From positions 1 through 17,069 of the forward strand of contig JAZNPC010000049.1 of NCBI GenBank assembly GCA_045589455.1: DNA of 17,069 nt, written 5' to 3'. Under the pieces are notes generated by a model. The model saw only the letters and a list, made by a program, of their open reading frames with translations, did not search any database and was not told where the DNA came from. The position numbers and the translations under genes were made by a program. The stretch is from RGIG990 sp045589455 (lineage in GTDB: Bacteria > Verrucomicrobiota > Kiritimatiellia > RFP12 > UBA3636). How positions within the stretch are numbered: position 1 is the stretch's first letter; every line of letters begins with the position of its first letter. Of the stretch, positions 1 through 7,877 are shown in pieces.

Positions 1-181
1 CAATAGTTGTTACAGGAACAATTGTTGCAGCATCGTATGAGTCTCCAGAGATTGCTGAGCCAAAGGCGGCTCCAGCGATTGTGCCAATAATTGTAGCAGT
101 ATTGTCACGTGCATAGCTTGTAGCTGGTGCAACTAGAATAGCAATTGCGCAGATTGCTGCGATTAATGATGTCTTCTTCAT
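1..181 (-). CDS. Small secreted glycine-zipper protein, 5' part only
   Basis: Read on the minus strand from the ATG at 181-179, an open frame runs without a stop to the window edge, giving the first 60 residues. It begins MKKTSLIAAICAIAILVAP, a typical Sec signal peptide with a Lys-Lys n-region and a hydrophobic core, and likely cleavage near the Ala at residues 20-24 (PATSYA). The mature part opens with a G-x3-G-x3-G pattern (GTIAGAAFGSAISG), the glycine-zipper arrangement of small membrane-associated or outer-membrane proteins. The start is backed by AAGGAA about six bases upstream and by a good promoter at 236-264. It is divergent from uvrA. The rest of the gene lies outside the window, so the function cannot be named. 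The reading frame and signal peptide are seen; the membrane role is inferred. Confidence 0.75.
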   Translation of the reverse strand, partial: MKKTSLIAAICAIAILVAPATSYARDNTATIIGTIAGAAFGSAISGDSYDAATIVPVTTI

Positions 182-235
182 AATAGTTCCTTTCCCTTAA
201 AATGAATTAACCTTTTCTTTCTTGAATCTGCATTC

Positions 236-264
236 ATTATTTCATATTGAGATTCAGAAGTCAA
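236..264 (-). promoter_or_regulatory. Sigma-70-type promoter for the secreted glycine-zipper gene
   Basis: On the minus strand TTGACT (264-259) is followed by a 17-base spacer and AATAAT (241-236). This is close to the -35/-10 consensus with ideal spacing. Transcription would start near 229, giving an untranslated leader of about 45-50 bases before the ATG at 181. Confidence 0.6.
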
Positions 265-394
265 GCACAAAAATAATTTTTTTTAATTTTTTTTAATGCA
301 GTTAAAATTCGCACTTTTAACTATCAAATACTGTACCCGTGTTATTGGAATGCGCTATCGCCTAATTGCGCGCTAAAGCACGCTGCTCCGATAT

Positions 395-498
395 CCCAGA
401 ACCCCCTTTGCGTCTCTGCGTCTCCGCGTGAGGCGTGAGCCAGCAATCCTTGGCGTCCATTCGTGGTTTCAACCCATCCGTGTATCGTTTTATTGGTG
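395..498. repeat. Patch of short-phrase intergenic repeats upstream of uvrA
   Basis: This patch is more GC-rich than the A/T-rich flank on its left. It contains an 8-base tandem: TGCGTCTC at 409-416, TGCGTCTC at 417-424, CGCGTGAG at 425-432 and GCGTGAG at 433-439. After it come CGTCCATTCGTGGTTTCAAC (456-475 region) and CCATCCGTGT. From memory, similar wording (gcgtctctgcgtctccgcg; ccatccgtg) is scattered between genes in many environmental and PVC genomes. The rest of the 182-549 intergenic region is A/T-rich, with two promoters and no gene that I can see. Confidence 0.5.
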
Positions 499-528
499 TT
501 GAGCCTCTCCATAAAAATTTGATATAAT
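499..528 (+). promoter_or_regulatory. Promoter for uvrA
   Basis: TTGAGC (499-504), an 18-base spacer and a perfect TATAAT (523-528). Transcription would begin at about 535, only some 15 bases before the chosen ATG at 550, so the mRNA leader would be very short. No LexA-type palindrome is evident around it, so there is no sequence sign of SOS control. Confidence 0.6.
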
Positions 529-549
529 TAAATAAAAAGATTTGTGTAT

Positions 550-3500
550 ATGAAAAAGCTATCGTCAATTTTTATTCATGGCGCTTACCAAAATAATCTT
601 AAAGGCTTTGACCTTGAGCTGCCATTAAATCAATTTATCGTTGTTACTGGTGTTTCTGGCTCTGGTAAATCATCCCTTGCATTCGATACAATCTATGCAG
701 AAGGGCAGCGCCGCTATGTGGAAACCTTTTCCCCTTATGCACGGCAATTCCTTGAACGCATGGATCCACCAAAGGTTGATGCACTAGATGCAATTCCTCC
801 AGCAATTGCAATTAGACAAGCAAATTCTGTCAAAACCTCACGCTCAACTGTGGGCACAATGACAGAGGTGAATGATCACCTCAAGCTGTTGTTCGCAAAA
901 ACAGCACGCCTATTTTGTCCATGCTGCGGAAAAGAAATTAAATCAACTAATCCTACAGCAATATGTAAGCAGCTCCTAGAACACCATGAAGGGGAGCGAG
1001 CAGAAATCTTTTTTGAAGTTCAGCTTCCTAAAAATATTACAATTGATGAAGCTCTCGCTGCATTTGAAAAACAAGGCTATGCCTTTGCAGAGCAAATAGG
1101 CGAACAGCTTGTTCGTGTACGCCAAGACCGTATCGTAATCACAAAAGAAAAGCAGCTCCGTATGGCAGAGGCTCTCGAGGCAGCGCTTCTTCATGGTAAG
1201 GGGCGTTGCAGTGTGCATTTCCCATCCTCTGAAACCGAGGAACGCTTTACCACACTTTTTGAGTGCCCAGATTGTAAGGAAGGGTTTGAACAACCAACCC
1301 CAAATATGTTTTCCTTCAATTCGCCAATAGGTGCATGCCCAACGTGTCGCGGCTTTGGTCGCACTATTGGTATTTCTATGAAGCTAGTTATTCCAGATGA
1401 GAATCTTTCTATTGCTGAAGGATGTATCAAGCCATTTCAAACTAGCTCATTTATGGAAATCCAGGAGTTTCTTGTAAAGATTGCCAAGAAAAAACGTTTT
1501 CCAATAAATACGCCATGGCGTGATTTGTCAGAAGAGCAGAAGCGTTGGGTGATTGAAGGAGAAGAGCCGCACGATGAAAAGCATTGGTGGGGCGTAAATG
1601 ATTTCTTTCAATGGATGGAGTCTCGCTCCTACAAAATGCATGTTCGCGTGATGCTTTCACGCTATCGTGAATACACCACATGCACCACATGTAATGGCTC
1701 CCGCTTAAAGCCAGCAGCTCTTAATTGGTATCTTGTGGCAGGGAAGAAGAAATATAATATTCATGAGCTAATGCTCCTCCCAATAAGTGATGTCTATGAA
1801 TTTATTTCTAAATTTGGTGACCAATGCAAGGAGCCAGAAGCAAAGCCGTTGCTTGAAGAGCTATTGCCTCGCCTTAAGTATGTTATAGATGCTGGTCTCG
1901 GTTATCTCACTCTTGATAGACAATCGCGCACCTTGAGTGGTGGTGAGCTTCAAAGAATAAATCTTACAACAGCGCTTGGTGCAACACTTGTTAATACTCT
2001 CTTTATTCTTGATGAGCCAAGTATTGGCTTGCACACAACAGATGTTGCACGCCTTGTTTCTCTATTGAAGCGTCTCCGTGATGCCGGAAACACTGTGCTT
2101 GTGGTCGAGCATGATCCAGAAGTGATAATGGCAGCAGACCGCGTAATTGAGCTTGGCCCAGGTGCTGGTGCTGCTGGTGGTAATATTATCTTTAATGGAA
2201 CAGTCCCTGAACTATTATCTAGCGAAAGTGCACTCTCAGGAAAATATCTTTCTGCACCAGTTTCTTTTAATAACTATGTGGCAACAAAGAAAGAAAAATC
2301 TAAGCCAATAGTTATTGAAGGAGCATCAGAGCATAACCTAAAGGATGTAACAGTAAAAATACCAACAAACAAATTTGTTGTTGTTACAGGTATTTCTGGT
2401 TCTGGCAAATCCACCCTAATCAATGATGTCCTTTCTAATGCGGCGCGACGCGCCTTAGGCGAACACACAGAATATTGTGGTGCACATAAAGCAATCTCTG
2501 GAATGGATGGCTTTAGCCAGGTGGTTGTTGTTGACCAAGCACCAATAGGTAAAACTGCGCGCTCTACACCTGTTGGATATATTGGCGCATTTGATGAATT
2601 GCGCAAATATTTTGCTTCGCAGCCAGAAGCGCAAGAGCATGGCTTCACAGCAGGTGATTTTAGCTATAATGCAGGGCGAGGCCGTTGCCCAGTTTGCGAA
2701 GGAACAGGCCACGAGTTAGTCGAGCTTCAATTCCTAAGTGATGTTTATCTAAAATGTGAAGCATGTAATGGCACGCGCTATATTCCAGAAATTCTTGAAA
2801 TCAAAGTACCATGCCACAGTGGTAAAAAATCAATCTCTGATATTTTAGGATTAACCATTGCTGAGGCTGCTATTGAATTGCAATCTCAACCACGCATATT
2901 GAAGGCTCTTCAGCCTCTACTTGATGTGGGGCTAGGCTACCTAACCGTGGGTCAGCCATTGCCAACACTAAGTGGAGGAGAAACTCAGCGTCTAAAGCTT
3001 GCTGCATTTCTTGCAGAGTATAATAGTAGTAAAAAACAAAAGGCAGCAGGCTCTGCATTGTTTATATTGGATGAGCCAACAACAGGCCTTCATTTCCAAG
3101 ATATAGAAGTGCTGCTTCGTGTGTTGCGTGAACTAGTGGCACGCGGAAATTCTGTTGTTATAATTGAACACAACCTAATGGTAATCAATGAAGCAGATTG
3201 GATTATTGATCTTGGTCCTGGTGGAGGTGACGCAGGTGGCAGAGTCATCGCACAGGGCACACATGAGGACATAATGGCTGTTGCAGAAAGCCAGACGGGT
3301 CGCGCCCTAAGTGAAGAGCTAGAGCGCAATCAGCGGCTTGTGGCAGAGTCTGCCGTTGAGCTCGCACCAGAGCAGGATGCAATTGTTGTTCCTCCAGAAT
3401 CAATTTGTGTTCAAGGAGCGCATGAGCATAATCTAAAAGGCGTAGATGTTTCTCTTCCATTAAATAAATTTACTGTAATCACAGGCGTCTCTGGCTCTGG

Positions 3501-5877
3501 TAAATCAACACTTGCTTTTGATATTCTCTTTGCTCTTGGTCAGCGCCGCTATCTTGAATGCCTCAATGCTTATGCACGCCAATTTGTGCAGCCACAAGCA
3601 AAGCCTGAGGTGCAGCTAGTGAGTGCATTGCCACCAACTGTTGCGATTGAACAACGCATAAGCCGAGGTGGTTGGCGCAGTACTGTGGCAACCGTTAGTG
3701 AACTACAAAGTGATTTTCGTATTCTGTACCTCTCTTGCGGAGAGCAGCATTGTCCAAGCTGTGGTACTTTAATTACAAAGCAAACAACCGAAGAAATTAC
3801 TTCATCAATTAAGCAAAAGCACGGAAAGCGTGGAGCATCTCCAATTCGCTTGCTCGCTCGTTTGGTCGCAGGTCGTAAGGGACAATATAAAGAACTCGCA
3901 AAATGGGCTCTCGACCAAGGCGTAAAAGAGCTACGTGTTGATGGGAAGTGGCAGAGTACAGAAAAGTGGAAGCTCCCAGATCGTTATTCTGAGCACGATG
4001 TAGATATTGATTTTTATGGTGCACTAGATATTCAAAAGCTTGACCCAAGAGAGCTATTAGAAATGGTGAAGCGCACAGTTGCTTCAGGTAAGGGAAGTCT
4101 CCGTATACTTGAAGAAGGGAAGTCTCATGAATATGCTCTATCTACAGAGCGTGCATGCCCTAGCTGTGGCTTGAGCTTTGAAGAGCCATCGCCAAAGCTA
4201 TTCTCATTTAATTCAAAGCATGGCTGGTGTCCTCGTTGCCAAGGCTATGGCCTAAATAAGGTTGTGCTTCCTAAAAAATCAGAGCATGAGGATACACGCA
4301 ATGTTGACTTTGCCACAATTGAGGCAGAGGCAGCAGTTGATGCCACAGCCGGTGTGTGCCCAGCATGTAATGGAGCAAGACTTTCTTCTGAGGCGCTTTC
4401 ATATTATTTCCATGGAAAGAATATTGATGAGCTTTGCTCTCTATCTATTGCAGAAGCAATCAAGTTCTTTAAGACAATCAAGCTTACAAAGCGCGAGCAA
4501 GCTCTTGCTCCAACAATTATTTCTGATGTTCTTTCTAGACTAGGCTTCCTTGATAGTGTCGGTTTGGGCTATTTAAGTCTTAATCGTGCAGTCCCAACTC
4601 TGAGTGGAGGAGAAGGTCAGCGAATCCGCCTTGCTGCTCAGCTTGGTTCAGAGCTTGCAGGTGTATGCTATATTCTTGATGAGCCAACAATTGGGCTCCA
4701 TGACTCAGATACAGCAAAGCTCTTGAAAACAATTCGTGGACTCTGTGATAGAGGAAATACAGTTATTGTTGTTGAGCATGATGAGCAGGTAATGCGTGCT
4801 GCCGACTATATTCTAGATCTCGGTCCTGGTGCCGGTGTTAAGGGAGGAACTCTTGTTGCCGAGGGCCCTCTAAAGCAGCTATTGAAAAATAAAAAATCAA
4901 TTACAGCGAATTGCTTAAAAAATCCACTTCAGCATCCAATCAATGGAAGCTATCGCGATTGCGCATCGGCCAAAAAGCTCGTGCTTGAAGGCGTCACGAT
5001 GCATAATCTAAAAAATCGCGATTTTGAATTTCCTATTGAGCGCTTATCTGTAGTTACAGGAGTATCGGGTTCTGGCAAGTCAACACTAGTTCGTGATGTG
5101 CTTTATTCTTCACTTGCTCCAATAACAGGTGGAGGTAAGCCAAAGCTAGTGGGGTGCAAAAAGATTTTTGGCGCAGAGAATTTCAAGCGTGTGCTTGAGG
5201 TGGATCAATCTCCTATTGGCAGAACCCCTCGTTCTTGTCCCGCAACCTATGTGGGATTTTGGACAGAGATTCGCGAGCTATTTGCTAGCAGTCCAGATGC
5301 AGCAATTCGTGGGTACGATGCTTCACGATTTTCATTTAATATTGAGGGAGGTCGTTGCTCAGAATGTGGTGGCCAGGGCGTTGTTCGCTCAGAGATGTCA
5401 TTTTTGCCAGATGTGGTGAGCCAGTGTCCAGTGTGTGGAGGAAGTCGCTTTAATGAAGAAACACTAGCAGTGCGTTATTGTGGAAAGACAATTGCCGATG
5501 TATTAGCAATGGATGTTGATACTGCGCTAGAGTTCTTTGGCAATCATCCTAAGCTTCATTATTCATTAACCTTGTTAAAAGAAGTTGGCCTTGGCTATTT
5601 GTCTCTTGGGCAGCAGAGTAGCACATTGAGTGGTGGTGAGGCGCAGCGCATTAAGCTTGTGGCAGAGTTGGCTCGCTGTACGCCAAAGCTTGGACAGCGA
5701 GAGCAAGCAACACTTTATGTTCTTGATGAACCAACCGTTGGTCTACACATGGCTGATGTATTAAATCTAATCAGGGTTGTACAAAAGCTTGTTGAACATG
5801 GACATACTGTGATTATGATTGAGCACAACCACGATGTTGTTGCAGAAGCAGATTATGTTCTAACTCTTGAACGATAG
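550..5877 (+). CDS. uvrA: UvrA, tandem double-length excinuclease ABC subunit A
   Basis: DNA damage-recognition ATPase of nucleotide excision repair; it loads UvrB at lesions. At about 1775 residues it is nearly twice the usual ~940 because two UvrA units are fused. All four ABC modules are present. Walker A motifs (G-[VI]-SGSGKS) lie near residues 34, 614, 979 and 1504. LSGGE signatures lie near 462, 807, 1351 and 1693, each followed by a DEP Walker B and an EHD/EHN histidine. Zinc-binding Cys pairs include C239/C242 with C263/C266 and C713/C716 with C736/C739. In unit 2, C1203/C1206 with C1227/C1230 match the first set. Tandem UvrA of this size is known from Chlamydiae. Unit 2 is shorter: 40 residues separate C1230 from C1270, whereas 115 separate the equivalent C266 and C378/C381 in unit 1. 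Start: GTG at 544 is possible, but ATG at 550 gives the conserved N-terminus directly and better spacing to a weak purine-rich AAAAAGA. Confidence 0.95.
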   Translation: MKKLSSIFIHGAYQNNLKGFDLELPLNQFIVVTGVSGSGKSSLAFDTIYAEGQRRYVETFSPYARQFLERMDPPKVDALDAIPPAIAIRQANSVKTSRSTVGTMTEVNDHLKLLFAKTARLFCPCCGKEIKSTNPTAICKQLLEHHEGERAEIFFEVQLPKNITIDEALAAFEKQGYAFAEQIGEQLVRVRQDRIVITKEKQLRMAEALEAALLHGKGRCSVHFPSSETEERFTTLFECPDCKEGFEQPTPNMFSFNSPIGACPTCRGFGRTIGISMKLVIPDENLSIAEGCIKPFQTSSFMEIQEFLVKIAKKKRFPINTPWRDLSEEQKRWVIEGEEPHDEKHWWGVNDFFQWMESRSYKMHVRVMLSRYREYTTCTTCNGSRLKPAALNWYLVAGKKKYNIHELMLLPISDVYEFISKFGDQCKEPEAKPLLEELLPRLKYVIDAGLGYLTLDRQSRTLSGGELQRINLTTALGATLVNTLFILDEPSIGLHTTDVARLVSLLKRLRDAGNTVLVVEHDPEVIMAADRVIELGPGAGAAGGNIIFNGTVPELLSSESALSGKYLSAPVSFNNYVATKKEKSKPIVIEGASEHNLKDVTVKIPTNKFVVVTGISGSGKSTLINDVLSNAARRALGEHTEYCGAHKAISGMDGFSQVVVVDQAPIGKTARSTPVGYIGAFDELRKYFASQPEAQEHGFTAGDFSYNAGRGRCPVCEGTGHELVELQFLSDVYLKCEACNGTRYIPEILEIKVPCHSGKKSISDILGLTIAEAAIELQSQPRILKALQPLLDVGLGYLTVGQPLPTLSGGETQRLKLAAFLAEYNSSKKQKAAGSALFILDEPTTGLHFQDIEVLLRVLRELVARGNSVVIIEHNLMVINEADWIIDLGPGGGDAGGRVIAQGTHEDIMAVAESQTGRALSEELERNQRLVAESAVELAPEQDAIVVPPESICVQGAHEHNLKGVDVSLPLNKFTVITGVSGSGKSTLAFDILFALGQRRYLECLNAYARQFVQPQAKPEVQLVSALPPTVAIEQRISRGGWRSTVATVSELQSDFRILYLSCGEQHCPSCGTLITKQTTEEITSSIKQKHGKRGASPIRLLARLVAGRKGQYKELAKWALDQGVKELRVDGKWQSTEKWKLPDRYSEHDVDIDFYGALDIQKLDPRELLEMVKRTVASGKGSLRILEEGKSHEYALSTERACPSCGLSFEEPSPKLFSFNSKHGWCPRCQGYGLNKVVLPKKSEHEDTRNVDFATIEAEAAVDATAGVCPACNGARLSSEALSYYFHGKNIDELCSLSIAEAIKFFKTIKLTKREQALAPTIISDVLSRLGFLDSVGLGYLSLNRAVPTLSGGEGQRIRLAAQLGSELAGVCYILDEPTIGLHDSDTAKLLKTIRGLCDRGNTVIVVEHDEQVMRAADYILDLGPGAGVKGGTLVAEGPLKQLLKNKKSITANCLKNPLQHPINGSYRDCASAKKLVLEGVTMHNLKNRDFEFPIERLSVVTGVSGSGKSTLVRDVLYSSLAPITGGGKPKLVGCKKIFGAENFKRVLEVDQSPIGRTPRSCPATYVGFWTEIRELFASSPDAAIRGYDASRFSFNIEGGRCSECGGQGVVRSEMSFLPDVVSQCPVCGGSRFNEETLAVRYCGKTIADVLAMDVDTALEFFGNHPKLHYSLTLLKEVGLGYLSLGQQSSTLSGGEAQRIKLVAELARCTPKLGQREQATLYVLDEPTVGLHMADVLNLIRVVQKLVEHGHTVIMIEHNHDVVAEADYVLTLER

Positions 5878-5952
5878 TGCTTCTGAATGTATCAAGCTTT
5901 TGTTCTGCTCTACGTCGCATGTGGCATAGGTGTGAAACAAATTGTTCCGTGC

Positions 5953-5970
5953 TGCGGCATTCTTGCCGCA
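5953..5970. repeat. Small perfect hairpin with TTCT loop
   Basis: TGCGGCA (5953-5959) and TGCCGCA (5964-5970) form a perfect 7-bp stem around TTCT. It lies 76 bases after the uvrA stop codon. It is followed by GGGGTGC rather than a T run, so it does not look like a standard intrinsic terminator. Confidence 0.6.
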
Positions 5971-6026
5971 GGGGTGCACTTGCGCTTAATAAATAATAGC
6001 ATTAAGTTTTTGTTTGAAATTCGGTA

Positions 6027-6095
6027 TTTTGTTCAATTAATTTAACAAAACGCTCAAATTTAAGATTTTTGTTCAATTAATTTAACAAAAATCTT
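6027..6095. repeat. Duplicated 24-nt A/T-rich palindrome, possible weak uvrA terminator
   Basis: The same 24 bases occur at 6027-6050 and 6067-6090, a 40-base period. Each is TTTTGTT, then CAATTAATTT, then AACAAAA, so each is itself an inverted repeat. The second copy is extended to a perfect 12-bp stem: AAGATTTTTGTT at 6062-6073 pairs with AACAAAAATCTT at 6084-6095, and TTCAT follows. It could end uvrA transcription weakly or be a protein-binding pair. It lies about 185 bases from the uvrA stop, so the terminator reading is uncertain. Confidence 0.5.
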
Positions 6096-6114
6096 TTCAT
6101 AAAGATTTCTTTAG

Positions 6115-6151
6115 ATACAATTTTTATAAAATTGGGCGAAAGCAATTGTAT
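6115..6151. repeat. A/T-rich 8-bp inverted repeat
   Basis: ATACAATT (6115-6122) pairs with AATTGTAT (6144-6151) around a 21-base loop containing GGGCGAAAGC. It is the first of three stem-loops in about 100 bases (with 6158-6172 and 6194-6216). The series could be a structured transcript or just repeat debris. Confidence 0.35.
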
Positions 6152-6157
6152 GGAGAA

Positions 6158-6172
6158 GTGGCTTTCAGCCAC
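6158..6172. repeat. Small perfect hairpin with TTC loop
   Basis: GTGGCT (6158-6163) and AGCCAC (6167-6172) form a perfect 6-bp stem around TTC. CTGGG follows rather than a T run, so this is not an obvious terminator. Confidence 0.5.
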
Positions 6173-6193
6173 CTGGGATATTAGATAGAGAAA

Positions 6194-6216
6194 AGAAGCG
6201 ACAGAATGTCGCTTCT
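6194..6216. repeat. Perfect 10-bp hairpin with GAA loop
   Basis: AGAAGCGACA (6194-6203) pairs perfectly with TGTCGCTTCT (6207-6216) around GAA (TTC on the other strand). It is the strongest stem in the uvrA-to-LRR gap. A T run is missing on both sides, so it is a poor intrinsic terminator by sequence. The remaining bases of 5878-6360 hold no gene that I can support. Confidence 0.6.
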
Positions 6217-6286
6217 CTGCGCATTAATTTGGCTTCCTAATTCTTAATTATTGCCCCAAAAGTATGTCATGTTTATTGCTTTTAAT

Positions 6287-6314
6287 TTGACAAATATCGT
6301 CTAATAGGTATAAA
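6287..6314 (+). promoter_or_regulatory. Promoter for the LRR repeat protein
   Basis: A perfect TTGACA (6287-6292), a 16-base spacer and TATAAA (6309-6314). Transcription would start near 6321, leaving a leader of about 40 bases. This fits independent transcription of the gene at 6361. Confidence 0.65.
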
Positions 6315-6360
6315 ATTATGGTGTATTATGACTGATACATATATTGTTTAGGATTATCCT

Positions 6361-7824
6361 ATGAAAAAGATTTTTATATTAGTATTGGCGATGTTTTCTA
6401 TCGTTTCATATGCTGCAATCGAAGTAGTAGATGGTATTGAATGGAATTATGAGATAATAGACAATAGTGCTCAAATTACAAGAACTAAAATATCTGGAGA
6501 TGTTGAAATTCCATCTAGATTAGGTGGTGCTCCTGTAAAAATTATTGGAAGGGGTGCTTTTTGCAATTGTAAGGATTTAACAAGTCTAACAATACCTAAG
6601 GGAGTGATAGAAATTGGGGAAATAGCTTTTGCTAAATGCAGTGGTTTGAAGAGTATAACAATCCCTTCTACTGTTACAAAAATAGATAAAAAAGCATTTG
6701 CTGATTGTGTTAATTTAAGCGAGATTGCTTTACCAAAGAATTTGACAGAGCTTTCTCCATTATTATTTTCAAATTGTCGCGGTTTGACTCAGGTGTCAAT
6801 TCCGACCTCTGTTAAATCTATAGGTTTTCGTAGCTTTTATAATTGCATAGATTTGAATGAAATTACAATACCCAATAGCGTGACAAATATAAGCGATTGT
6901 GCCTTTGAAGGGTGCACTAAGCTGGAAGAAATAGCAATACCTAACAGTGTGACAAGCATTGGAAAAGACGTTTTTAGAAACTGTAAAGACTTGCGCTTAG
7001 TAATTTTGCCAAACGAAATTTTTTTCAAATGGTCTGATTTTGGAATCCCTCATTATACGAGTATAAAAGCAAACGACAATGGTAAAATTGAGAAGAAAAA
7101 TGAAAGAAATCCTTTAGCATTATATCCGTTTGGAGATTTTTCAAATACAAAGCAAGATTTTTGGGGAATAGCACCAATTTATGATGGACTACCTAATAAT
7201 TTTTATGGAATTTGTATAGGATTAATGCCAAGCAAGGTTTATGGTGATATGTATGGCGTTGGAATTGGACTCTTATCCATGACATCAGAAGAGGATTTCT
7301 ATGGTGTGAGTATTGGAGGATTATGTAGCATATCAGACAAAAACTTTGCTGGAGTTCAAATAGGAGGCTTGGGTTCAATGACAGCGCATAATTTTGCTGG
7401 AATACAAGCAGGCGGATTATTCTCTTTTGCTCCTCGAAATTTTACAGGAATACAAGTAAGTGGCTTATTGAATTTCAATAGTAGAAATTTTCTTGCTGTT
7501 GGAGGAGGAGGCTCTAGTCGTTTTGTAGGTGTCCAGGCAAGCGGATTGGCGTCTATTATGGATGGCTCTCTAGTAGGTATTCAGGTCAGCCCATTAAGTG
7601 TTGTTGCATATGGTGCAGGAGGTATTCAATTGGGAATATGCAATATATCCTTAAGTGATTTTAATGGTATTCAATCTGGATTATATAATTGTGTTGGTGG
7701 TGATTTTAATGGTATTCAATTAGGTATTTATAATACCATTGGAGGAGAGCTTACAGGCATACAAATAGGCTTGTGGAATGAATGTAAGCAAGGAAAGCTG
7801 CCACTTGTTAATATTCGGTTCTAA
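6361..7824 (+). CDS. Secreted BspA-type leucine-rich repeat protein with LA_2272-like C-terminal repeats
   Basis: 487 residues. The N-terminus (MKKIFILVLAMFSIVSYAA) is a Sec signal peptide, with likely cleavage after A18. Residues of about 60-215 hold roughly seven LRR_5/BspA-type repeats of about 23 residues, each with the pattern F-x-x-C-x-x-L-x-x-[IV]-x-[IL]-P-x-x-[VL]. From about residue 255 to the end there is a different repeat of the type NFxGIQxGGLxS, which becomes a 15-residue unit near the C-terminus (DFNGIQxGxYNxxGG). The end (GIQIGLWN...LPLVNIRF) resembles the LA_2272 family of surface repeat proteins. BspA-type LRRs are known in surface adhesion, and the second repeat suggests a beta-solenoid or outer-membrane association; both roles are inference here. 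The start follows AGGATT by a few bases. It has no plus-strand operon partner and converges on the lipoprotein genes. Confidence 0.85.
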   Translation: MKKIFILVLAMFSIVSYAAIEVVDGIEWNYEIIDNSAQITRTKISGDVEIPSRLGGAPVKIIGRGAFCNCKDLTSLTIPKGVIEIGEIAFAKCSGLKSITIPSTVTKIDKKAFADCVNLSEIALPKNLTELSPLLFSNCRGLTQVSIPTSVKSIGFRSFYNCIDLNEITIPNSVTNISDCAFEGCTKLEEIAIPNSVTSIGKDVFRNCKDLRLVILPNEIFFKWSDFGIPHYTSIKANDNGKIEKKNERNPLALYPFGDFSNTKQDFWGIAPIYDGLPNNFYGICIGLMPSKVYGDMYGVGIGLLSMTSEEDFYGVSIGGLCSISDKNFAGVQIGGLGSMTAHNFAGIQAGGLFSFAPRNFTGIQVSGLLNFNSRNFLAVGGGGSSRFVGVQASGLASIMDGSLVGIQVSPLSVVAYGAGGIQLGICNISLSDFNGIQSGLYNCVGGDFNGIQLGIYNTIGGELTGIQIGLWNECKQGKLPLVNIRF

Positions 7825-7877
7825 TTAACTTAAATTCTAATTGCTGAGCATGTGATAAAATATTGCATGTCTCTTGT

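Noticed and set aside
544..552. GTG at 544 as the uvrA start
   Set aside because: It adds only Met-Tyr before the conserved MKKL, and it lies about three bases from the only weak purine-rich stretch; ATG at 550 fits better.
362..568. Minus-strand frame of 68 codons over the uvrA upstream region
   Set aside because: Its C-terminal half is only the translation of the phrase repeats, it overlaps the uvrA promoter and start, and it has no ribosome-binding site or recognisable domain.
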